NCBI RefSeq assembly: GCF_003589595.1
Contig: NW_020653397.1
Span: 275,185 to 339,184, forward strand
Source: Hyposmocoma kahamanoa
Lineage: Eukaryota; Arthropoda; Insecta; Lepidoptera; Cosmopterigidae
Reading direction: 5' to 3'
DNA length: 64,000 nt
The notes under the pieces were generated by a model. That model did not search any database. It worked only from the letters and a program-made list of their open reading frames with translations, and was not told the origin of the DNA. The translations under genes and the position numbers were made by a program. Positions within the stretch are counted from its first letter, which is position 1, and every line of letters begins with the position of its first letter. Below, piece after piece: positions 47,741-59,700 of the stretch.

Positions 47741-50700
47741 TTATCTGACCCTTTTGATGCTGTCGAACAGACTGATCAGCTGCAACTGAGCCGGTGTCAC
47801 ACTCGCCACGCGAATATCCTTTGGCGAGTCGATAGCCAGGTACTTTTGTTCACTTACTGGAGGCCAAGAGCCCGCTGAACATCCTTGACCGGGCTTAGGG
47901 TCACTGTAAGAAAAACAATAATAAGTTACACAATAAACACAAGAAAGTTACAATACACCAAGTACGACCTAAGGAAAATGAATATTTCATAAATATAATA
48001 AAAAATGTTGTGAATATTTAGTAGCAATACCTCCCGCTGACGTTAAACGATAACATCGTGATAAAACCTACAAATCGCAGAAGGTTCACAAACATTGGAA
48101 AACGGGTGAAGTCCTTTGGGCCAGCATGGCGGACTATGACCACAGCAAGGGGACACATAATGGATTGACAACAATGATAATGATAATATAAAAATACATA
48201 CTCGCAATGAATGAAGTTGATAATGTAGTTTGTCATTATATTTTTCATAATGTCGTCGTTGATGCTTGAATCAACTTCGATTGAATTGATTTGGAATACG
48301 AAGCTAAGGTCCTCGAGGTGCGCTGCCCCTGAATAGTTGAGTCTCCAGGCTTTCTTCAAGACACTGTGGTCAGGATTATAAGAGAACCTGTACATGTACG
48401 CCGGTGCACCTCCCGATTCCCTTCTGTACTGCGCCACTTTTAAAGCCGGATACTCGAAGAAAGCTTGCGTGCATAAATGTATATATTTGTCCATTGTAAT
48501 ATTCCCATTGAAGTAAATCTTAGCAATCTTTTCTACATGTGGACTCAACACCTCTGGTTTAAATATGTTAGAAAATACCACATTCAGAGGCAATAGCGTT
48601 AGATTGTTCTGTGAGATGCGTTGCAACATTTTAATGTCTTCGAATGCTGAACGGAACGTTTCGCATTCAACATTAGTGTATCCTATGAGGAGAGGTATGT
48701 TTTTTCCTCGGCCGTTACGCAACGATATTTCGGTGTCTTCATCTATGATCCTGGTGACTCCTGGGAAGGGCGATTCAATCACGGGGAAAAAGGTTGTGAT
48801 TCCCAGTACTGCCATCAACTGCTTATTGGCGTCCATGATTTTGTCAATGGGCATGTCCACTAGCTGCCGGTGGATTTCCTCCGGATCGTACGTTGGCATA
48901 TCGAGAGTTTTGTTCAAGAACAGACCGGCGACGTAACTGGCATAATTCGGAGTGAGCGTATAAAATGTTGGAAGCGCTGTCGCACTCATGATAATCACCC
49001 TGGAACAGAGAATTCAGGTTGTAACATTTTCATGTGTTCAATCATTAACGGGTCGAGAATAATGTAAAGTCTGTCATAAAGCGTGCAAAGCAATTTATCA
49101 CCTACCTCTTAAACAGCCCTTCGGTAGCAGTTGACAAAGACAGGAGATGCGCAGAAGCACCGCCGGCACTTTGGCCCATGAGGGTGACGTCCTGCGGATG
49201 TCCGCCGAATCGGCGCGCGTTGCGCTGCACCCAGCGCAGTAGCGTCACCATGTCCCGCAGACCCTGATTGCCAGGAATGCTGGGTACACCAAGCGACAGG
49301 AAACCCAATACGTTTAACCTGGAATATACATCAAAAACAATTACTATAAACACTACTAAATAACTGCACTTACTAAAATGTATTCATTGCCTCCTCCTCG
49401 CATTGACCTCTTGCCGCTGTCATTTCAGGAGCTTTTCACGAAACTAAGGGAACAAACGTTACGGAAAGAAATGTATATAAGTGATAACTGGTTACTTATA
49501 ACCTAATAGAGTAGTGAATTCTTCATAAGGTGTTATAAACAAATGACCGCTACGTTCGCATGATGTATATAATTAGTGGAGTTTTTGAACAACCCCAAAG
49601 CCCTATGTGCCTCTGACGACGCTTACGTAAGCACGCTTGTGCACCGAACAAATAATGAACCGATTTCTGTCAAAGAACATTTTTACATGCAAATAAGTGA
49701 TTACAAACAATTATACTGCAATGACAATTACCTGTAATTGAAGGTGATGACAATTATTCCCTTGCTAACTAAAAGTTCTGGTCCTTGCACATCAGTGTCT
49801 CCAGATCCATAAGAAAATCCTCCTCCGTGTATCATCACAACGATCGGAAGACCAGTGCTTTCATTACTGTCGGAATCTTCACTTTCTGGAGGTATTAGAT
49901 CCCAGGCCGGTATGTCAGGTATGTGGATATTGGCATGAATACAAGCTTCGCTCATGCCTTGTGGCTGCATCATGTCTTTGTACAAGGCGTCGTATTGAGG
50001 GCATATTGGACCTTCATCGAATGCTTTGAGAATACCTTCCCACGGTTCTAGCGGTTGAAGTTCCTGAAAGGTTTTTTTATAAACTTTTGACCTGCTGTGA
50101 TTAATAAAATATTTAACATTAAATGTTAAACAATTGTTGTATAATTGTTCTATCTGTTTTCGTTATGAATTTTCCACTTATGTACACAATAATTTGTGTA
50201 AACATGTTATTAACCTACTCCGAGGAAGGAGCCCTAACAAGTTATGCAAAGTTTTGACGTTATACAATCGCACCGACCTCCGCCCGCACGGTGATTCACG
50301 CTCCATACTAAGGCGGTCATAAATACGTAACTCCGAAATTATTATTATTTTTTTATTTTATTACGTTAAAATATGATTAGGTAAACGTAAATTAATAAAA
50401 TTATACATTTTAAAAAATATTTGACAATATTTAGGTGTAAAAATGTCTCGCAGTAATTTTGTTTTTAGACGATGTATCTAAAACATTTTATACTGCGACT
50501 TTTAATGGTAAAACTGTGTAAATAATGATTATTTGTATTAACAATAACCACAAATGAATAAATTAAAACAATAAAAATACATAAAAAAGTTCATTTTACA
50601 AAATACAAACAAAACACAAATTATACCAAAATACATTAAATCTCAACAATATTAACTTTAAATACATAACAAGTCTAATACAGCTTTTGACAGTACACCT

Positions 50701-53700
50701 TTTTTTTTAACAGGTAACTTTCGTAGACCTGTTATGAAGGGATCTGAATGAAGAAGCAGCCTATTTACTAAATCTGTGTTGGTCACAATGCGACTCATTT
50801 TACGCGTATGATTTTTTCTAAAAGACTTGATGTATTTGTTAGTCGCTTCAGCTGCTTCTTCAGACAACTCTCCGATTGACAACAAACCGTAATCTATAAC
50901 ATTAGCACCATGAATTAGAACTTTGTGAACGGAAGCAGGCATGTTATACCACGGATACTCGGCAACTAACTGCCGAGCCGTCTCTAAAGCGAACTCTTCG
51001 AAGTTCGTCTTATTAATATTATATCCCGAATTTAAACATTGAAGGATGATCCAGCAACGATCTAGGAGATCCTTCTTGATCCCAGTAATTTCAGCGGAAA
51101 TTTCTGAATTCGAGAAAAACCGCCTGGCTGTATTACCATCGTTTGATGTTCCGCTTCCGCCACTTTTAGGCTTATCCACTATAAGCCCTAATCTTTCTCT
51201 AAATTGAGTCTGAACATATGATTTTTTTGCAGCAACAAGCATTTTGTCATTAGCGGACCTAGCTTGCCATTTCCTAACATCTAACTTGTACGCGACATGA
51301 ACAAAATATTCAAAAAAACGTATTAACGCGTGAAGAGGTGATAAACCAAATTCATATTTACTCTCATCGACTTCCTTATTTAAACATTCGTCAATTTTGT
51401 TCATTTCACTGGGCAAGGCGTTACAAATAAAACATTTTGATGAAGAAACACCACTAAGTGCATTACACACTTTACCATCTACCATAGTAAGTTGCAAACA
51501 ATGAGTAATGCGATATTCGCGATCTTCTTCCTTGAAAACAGTAGGCTGCAAGTTCCTTATTTTATCTTTAAAATGAGCTTCTTCCTCAACTGACACTGCA
51601 GTCGATTCCTTCAAATATCGGAGGCGTATAGGACGACAGTATCGAGTTGATGAAGGACGAGGATTTTTCCACAAAACTACTGAATTTTCTTTGTTATCTG
51701 TTGTCAAAACAAGCTGAAGTGGCACATACGAAATAACAAACAGGCTACTGTCTTCAAGAGTGGAGTCAGAAAAACACTGTTTATATTCTGAATGCCCTGT
51801 ACTGCCATCGAAACCCCATTTCCCTATCAAAGATATCTTATCTAGAGACTCATTAGGTACACTATCCAAAACATCTTTTTGAGACTTGAGAATCCGATTG
51901 GCAGTATGATCTAATAAACTTTGAAGTTCGACTTCGGCGGATGATTCTGTAACAGTAATATCTGAAGGATAACAGTGTTTTTTAGATTCCACGACACTTT
52001 GGTAAGATGGGAAAATGGTTTTTGAAAACTTATTGTCTATAAATTTCTTTACTAATATATATTGATGTCGAGTTAACTGAGCTTCAACAATGAGCGATAA
52101 AACTTCGCTAGAATCGATTTCAGGACAAGACAAGCTATCGGACGCATTGAGCAATGACTGTACAAGAGAAGGGTCTTGGTTAGACAAACTAGCCAATCTT
52201 CTCCTTTTTGTACGTTTACTGGTGTCGTCAAAGTTAATTCTCGGACGGCCATGCGATGAAGAAGTTGATGGTTTAACTTCGTCAAAGCTCTGAGATACAC
52301 GTAACTCAGTTCGCTGTACATCAATATTTTCAACGACATGCAGCCAATCTGAATATTTTTCTAAGAATTTAGATCTAGTACGATTCGACTTTGCCCAGTA
52401 GTGGGAAATTCGTTTACAAATATTCTTAATTTTAAGGCTTAAAGTCTCTAAATCAATATTTTCGATGTCGTCAGAAAGGGATGATGTTTCGGTCAAAGTG
52501 CTCAGGACGTGTTGCATTTTTTCATTTGGATTACCCACTTTAGAGTGCCAAATATCAAAAATTGTCATCCTCGATACAGAACATTTGAAAAATGTACCTA
52601 AAACAATATGAAAGCTGAACTTAAAAAAAAATTAAAAATTCAATACTATGGACATGCATACTTTGACACCCCTTTAAGCCAAGAAGAGGCAGCAAGATGC
52701 AAATGAAACTTATAGCTCTTAATAAGGACATACTCCTTATTCAAAAACCATATACCTCAGGTGCAGCTCAGCGCAGCCAAAAGTTGTAGGTCTAAAGGAA
52801 ATTAAGTTATGCCAAAAATTTTCACCAAAAAAACTGCCTTCAATAAAAAAATTATATAAAAAAAAGTATGCATAAAAAAAATTAAAAAAAATTGATAATA
52901 AAAGTACATACCATGCTCTTGGATCTCCATGCTTTCACAACACGTAAACACTTGATTTGGAATAGTGACACTCAAAAACAAAGTGATTAAGTTTCGATGA
53001 CTCACACGTGGTGATAATTAGTCTCGCGATGCGCTCACTTCCGATGCACAAAAGTGAATGATAACGTGACCTAATTACATTGATATTTATAGTTTTTGGA
53101 AGCTTGTTAACTAGTTACTAACTTAGTGAGTTGATCTAACCGGGATAAGCCAATGATTTTTTTTGATTTATGGCCTATGGGGGAATCACAGTGGCCCGGT
53201 ACCTTTACAGCTTCACATTTTATGTGTTTGTCGTATTTTTCGATTCACACAACGTATTTTGAACAACAGGTAAACATGTTCGGAGCAGCTCAGCTTAAAT
53301 TGTTTCATCGTGTTGTATGTTTGTACGTGGCAAAAAAATATTTATTAACAGCAGTATTATTATTCCCCTCTGGATTAAGATATACATTATCTAAATGCGT
53401 AGAGATCTTATCGATGTAATATACGCATACTCATTACTGAGCAAACTTTTGAACAATTTAGAAAAGGAAAAAATAAATGTTTAAAAATTAGATAAATAAT
53501 TATTTTTAAATAATAAGACAAACAATCATCTGGCCTCCTTATATCTATACAAGACTAAAGAAGGATTGTATGTAGTCGAAGATACGGAATATCGAATGTT
53601 AATACCTTAAACCTGAGTTCGCCGAAAGGCTGCTTGGCGTATGGCACGCCACGGAAGCTACGGTACCGGCTGCCGTTGGCGCCCTCACGCATCATGCCAC

Positions 53701-56700
53701 ACACCTGGCCTGACTCTAGTCTCAATAACACGTCGCAAACCGGCTCGTCTTCCACCGCCCCGCACGTCGTCGCCACTGGAATATTAATAGCACAGTCGAT
53801 CACTTTTAAGAGTTATGGCGTCATCATCGTCGTCAACCCGTTTTGGGACCCACCGTGGCCACGTGTCTTCGCTAAGAAAAGAGGGTTCTTCGAAGTGCAA
53901 ATTGAATTTCATCACCATGTTTTCCTTCACCGAGTATGCTGTAGGTATCATGTTGCAGAAGGTGGCGTTGCTTTCAAATTTCCTCGTAACGACTGTAACA
54001 TAATCCCATTCGCGAATAAATTATAATAATTATAATAATGAATAAATACTTTAGCTGTACAGAAACGAATTCTTGCAATATGTAATTTAGTCGTAAGGGT
54101 TCTTAGAAATCGACTTTTAGAACAAAAATAAATCGCTTTTGCAAGGAAACCCTAGTATAGTATAGACTTTTTGTGTATCCCTAAAATAGAGCTTATCAGT
54201 AAAAGAATGACAAAATACATTATCCAAAACTCCCGTTGTTTAAAGAATACCAATTTAGCTGTGTCAAAATTTTTAAATACTTCAAAGCTCCACGTAAAAT
54301 CTTACGTGAAAACTATTAAGAGCTAGAGAAAACGGATCTCATGCAGTGATACGCGATAATAAATTAATTGTGGATGGAGTTCACGTCCCAATCGTGGAAA
54401 ATCAACGACACTCGCAGTCAAACAAACAAACAAGCAATAACAATTATTAAAATAGCTGATAATATACAGTTACGTAATGAAAAGAAGAGCGACACATTGA
54501 AGACGTTTCGCTTAAGTGAATGTGTTTAAAAGTCTCTTTCAAAATATGCAAAGCCTATTTAATAAAAGGCATTTGTTGGAATCGTATTTACAGGAAGATC
54601 AGGAACTATGCCACGTAATATGTATATCTGAATCTGGGCTATCAGACGAAAAACTGGATTTAGGACAGCTACCTGATCCCCAATTAACGGCTTCATTCAG
54701 TCGGAAACACCGAACGGGTGGAGGATTATGTATTTTTAGTCACGGGAATTTACATTGTCGAGAAATTAAAAATATTTCGGATTTTACAGTAGAATATGTC
54801 ACAGAAGTTTGTGGTATCAGTATTTGTAATCTTGATGTGATATTGTTATGTGTATATTGGAATGGGAGGCAGACCGAGGTTTTCTATAGTCAAATGGAAT
54901 TAATTTTACAATATTTAACTAAGACGTACAACAAAAAGAGAATAATAATAATTGGTGGAGACTTCAGTGTAGCTATCTTAGAAAACACGCGACAAAGCAA
55001 TGCACTGTTAGATTTTATGTTAGAGTATAATTTTAAACAATTAATTAATGAACCCACGCGTGAAACTACAACACTTTTACCTGTGTAGACTTAATATTTT
55101 ATAATTTTGACACAAATGCACTAAACACTTCAGTACAGAATCTAGGTTTTTCCGACCACAAAGGCGTACTCATAAAAATCCACGAGCTAGCACATAAGGC
55201 TGTTATTTCTTGGAAAACAGAGAAACGCTTTTTTAATATAAAAAAATATGACTAATTTTAAATCGGAATTAACGGATATTGACTGTTATAACATACTTAA
55301 CTTAAATAATGACATAAATAAAAATTATAATATATTTATTGACATTAAAAAAAACATTTTAAATAAATTTACACCTAAACGGACAATTAAATTATGCAAT
55401 AAAAACAAAAATCATTGGTTATCCCAGGGAATAAAAACATCGTGCAAAAATAAACGATATTTAAAATTACTTGTTAACAATTCAAAAAACCCTATTCTCC
55501 GCAAACACTACAAGTTTTATGACCGAATTCTAAAACGGTCAGTAAATAAAGCTAAACGTTTATATTATGCAGCGCGTATTAAAAACTCAAGTAATATTAT
55601 AAAAAGCGTCTGGAGAACAATTAGAGAAATTACTAACAAAACAGTTATAATAAGTAAAGAAAACATAATGCTATCCGTAAAAAACCGAAATATAAGCGAA
55701 GCAAGTTGCAAATATATTCAATAATTTTTTCGCATCAGTGGGAGAAGGGGTCTAACTCAAGATGTAGGCGACCTATAGTTAATAAAACTGAGTACACCAT
55801 GTACCTTACCCCCGTCTCACCACAACAAATAAAAAACATAATCCGTAACCTAAAAAGTAAACATAGCTATGGAATTGACGAAATACCTCCAAAATTGATC
55901 AACATGTGTGCTGATGAACTAACTTTGCCTTACTACCTACTAGTGAATCAATCTTTTCTTGAAGGAACTTTTCCGGACCAGTTAAAAATAGCAATTATAA
56001 AACCTATACACAAAAACAGTACTAAATCGGACCCAAATAATTATAGACCAATAGCACTACTACCCACGTCGTCTTCGTCGTCGTCGTCAAGATATTTGAA
56101 AAGGCTATGTGCAGTCGAATTTATTCTCACTGTGAAAAGTATAAACTGTTCACAGATTCACAAAATGGTTTTAGAAAAAGCAGATCTACTACTTTAGCCG
56201 TTTATAAATTTATACAACAAATATTAAGTATTTTGACTAAGCGACAGTACGCGATCGGATTGTTATTAGATATGCCGAAAGCTTATGATAAAGTACAATA
56301 TAATATTCTACTAAGCAAACTGTATGGTGTAGGTGTTAGGGGAGTAGCATACGAGTGGTTGCAATCTTATTGACAAAAACGAGTTCAGTCTGTTGACATA
56401 GAATTTTTTTACTACAATACATGTATAATACGTAATGTTAGATCTGACCAGCATTACTTGACAAGTTCAATACCGTAGGGCAGCATGATTGGATGTTTAC
56501 CTTTCCTAATCTACATCAATGACTTACCTAAATCTATTTCTGAACACTGTTCATGTTTGCCGACAATGTTTCACTTTTGACACCGTGTGGTACCGGTAAC
56601 AACGTGAATGCAAAAATTCACCAAGTTTTCACTGAGGTCATAAACTGGATGTCTGATCCTAACTTGGATATAAATTTAAATAGAACAAAGATTATGCAAT

Positions 56701-59700
56701 TACACCCACCGCAAAAAACTCCACTACACTTAGTATATACATATAATAACACGCCTGTAGGAACAGTACGTAGCTTCATTTTGTTGGGTTTAAATATAGG
56801 CACGCATGTGAACTGGAAATGTCACATACAATAAATTAAGAAAAAGTCGTCTAGTTTCACGTACACACTGAGGGAGATAAAGAAAACGACTGACCTAATA
56901 ACTGCAATGACCGCTTATTATGCTTACACTCATTCCCATCTAAGTTACGGAATTATCCTTTGGGGAAATAGCGTGCACGCACGAGAAATATTTACAATCC
57001 AGAAAAGATGCATCCGTATTCTGGGTAATTTGAGGAGTACTGATAGCTGCAGACCGCACTTTAAACATTTTAAAATTTTGATTTTGTGTTCTATATATAT
57101 TTTAGAAATTTGTAGATTTATTAAACAACACCCTGACTTTTATACTAACATTGACGACCTTTTTTTATTTTTTTTTTGCGTGAGGAAATCCTCCTAGGGT
57201 ACCTCTCCGCCGCGGGGGCAGCGGGAGGTTATGCCGTACTTCTACCGGCTAAAACCCCACAGTGGCCTACTCGGGTGCTCTAGTGGGAAGGATCCGGGAT
57301 CGACTTTCCATCCCATGTTTCTATCCCAACACGTTAGCCCTAATTGTGTCGTTATTCATCGAATTGTCAAATTAGTTCCACACTACGTGACGGGACGGGC
57401 AAGTCGTGCCACTCAGAGATTTAAATCGCAAAGGTTTGTTGACAAGTCTCATGTGCCTATAATTCCATCAGCGCCCTTACCCTTCAAAACCGGAACGCAG
57501 TAATGCTCGGCGGAAGAAGTAGGTAAAGTGGCAGTACTTCCCTGGATGAACTTTTTCACAAGGAACTCGACTGCTACAAAACGAACGTCCAGAACGCTCC
57601 ATTTCTCTGTCATTGAAATGCCACCGACTCGCACGAAGCGCTTTCCTTCATCTTTCATAGTGATGTATTATAGCAAAGGCATGAAACTTTTACACTGCGG
57701 GCGTCTGTGTTTCCCGAAAAGTGCAACAATTTCATATACTTCACTAAACTTTCTGTCCTAATTACTACATCTTCTGTCACTGTACAACGTTCTCTTAGCA
57801 CAAGTTTGTGGAACGCCACGTCATCACCACGACGGGGCGCGTTCAGCGTTACGTGAAATTCTAACATGAACTTGTTGTCTGTTCGAAACGGGCCATGGCT
57901 TCTACCAATTGGATACCTAATTGATTTGGATATATAATGAGCAATTGCAAAAATGTAACTTCGTTTCATTGTATTTGTACTTAGGAGCCAAAATTATTTG
58001 ATAAAAAAACCTGATAATTTAATAATAACGTGCCACACAACCACACCAATTACACTAAATATCTGATGTCAAAATTAGGGAATTTCCAGCGTATGCCAGA
58101 GCACCAAATTTAATGTCCGGGCTCTACTCAGAACGTCCACCAATTTAGAAAAGTTCGCTTCTCAAAATCAGTTCTACTGAGAATAAAACTCAGGACCCCC
58201 TCACCCAGCACTCACAATGGTAGCCGCCGTGTCATCAAGGTCGTATTATATGTACTCTCCATGTTATGATATTTTGAAGAACTATTTCTTTTTCAGCATC
58301 ACCATTTCGGCGTCAAAGAGTTGTCCTTTAGAATAAAAATCGAAATGGGAACTTAGACTATCTATTCCTTTGGCAGGTGGCTCTGTTGGCTTTGATTTTA
58401 TTACAACATTTGGCATCCGTGACCGGTGGTATAGAAAAGACGCGTGTATACTAAACATATAGCAAAACAATAAAGAGGCGCGTGCGCAACGCTTCCTTTC
58501 ACATGTTCTATACGTAAACAATAGGCGCTTATATGTCTATGCAATTGTTGCTGATACAAGTAGATATGCTCGTAGGATGTAGCAAAGTGACCACAAATTT
58601 TAATGGTGACCACAAATACCTACGTTCATGTATGCATAAAGCCTTTCACAGAGAAACAATGATGCGCTCTCTCATTTATTAAATGCTATAAGTAATCATT
58701 CGTAATAATGAACGCATCCGTAGCAATAGCGTAGCGCTACGTGATGCAACCGTAGCGCTGTAGGTGGCGGCGTAGCATGCCCTTCCCGCTCCACGTGTCG
58801 CGACTATTGGCGATAAGCTGTTTTGCTGTCGCGCGGCATTATTCCTACGCGCGCATATAAGTTTTATTATTGCAATCTCTGACTTCATTTGCCTGTTTCA
58901 GGCACTCTGTTGCCTTGCTGAAGTACCTAGCAGTATTTTAACAAATTTTTGCGGCCTACGTACGCCTGTCTCCCACTGGGGTAGACAGAAACCACAAGTT
59001 CTCCTAGCCACGCTCCTGAGACACCTCTTCCGCCTCCTGCACTCGCATCATTCTCATCATACATTTTAATTTTTTTATAAATAATTATTTTTCGTTTTGT
59101 AGTTATAGAGCGCCAAACACTGATCTCGCCCTTGTGCTTATTTATGTTATTATAAATTTACAATACAATTTTAGTTATATGTATTTAGTATATAATATAT
59201 TATTATTTTTAGTTATTAACAACTGATGTGTCATTCCCTTTTTTATACGAAATACGCGTCCGTTATTATTTGTTGTGATTTATACCACAGACAAGATAAA
59301 AAAATCTGCTTTTTACTACTAGCATGCTGTGGTGGCCTGTAAGTATATATGTGTAATGGTTTTATATGTTGATTGTGCCTTATGAGATAAATACCCTGTA
59401 TATGTATTGTATTTGTTATCCATTCTAAATAAATAAAAATACGTAGATATTAATATTTTTATGCAATTAAATTTATGGCCTGTCATGAGTTTGAAGATGC
59501 ATGCCTCATACCTAAAGTCGCACCGACATCCACTCAATATTGTTATAAAACAATATGTTTATGTATTACTCTATATTGTAGTGGCCTAGATCTGCGACCG
59601 GCATAACATCGCAGTTTGTCTTTTGATCCAATAAATAAAGCAAAATGACGCACGAAACTTTACATGTGATTAAGTTAGAACTTTATCCTCAACAGCAATG

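Larger units (their letters stand above)
50287..53193 (-). mobile_element. Complete Transib DNA transposon (RAG1-related), 2907 bp
   Basis: Inserted in intron 2 of esterase D. Termini: left 50287 onward CACGGTGATTCACGC, right (read inward on -) CACTGTGATTCCCCC, with further matched GG-x-CATAAAT blocks. The 5 bases GCCCG occur immediately outside both ends (50282-50286 and 53194-53198), a GC-rich 5-bp target-site duplication as Transib elements make. It encodes one transposase on the - strand, same direction as the host gene. No frameshift or stop is seen in the transposase, and the duplication is perfect, so the insertion looks recent. The name rests on transposase motifs plus termini. Confidence 0.95.

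Noticed and set aside
48565..48936. 123-codon + strand frame inside esterase D
   Set aside because: It is antisense to the well-supported fifth exon of esterase D.
50658..52568. Domesticated host gene instead of a transposase
   Set aside because: Intact terminal repeats and a perfect 5-bp duplication show it is still part of a mobile element.
50064..53605. Esterase D-transposase fusion by host exon 2 splicing to the transposase acceptor
   Set aside because: The host donor is phase 0 but the transposase exon needs one carried base; the joined frame hits TGA after about ten codons.
53851..53857. CACCGTG as the right end of the Transib element
   Set aside because: Its flanks do not match the left terminus and there is no target-site duplication, whereas 53187-53193 satisfies both.
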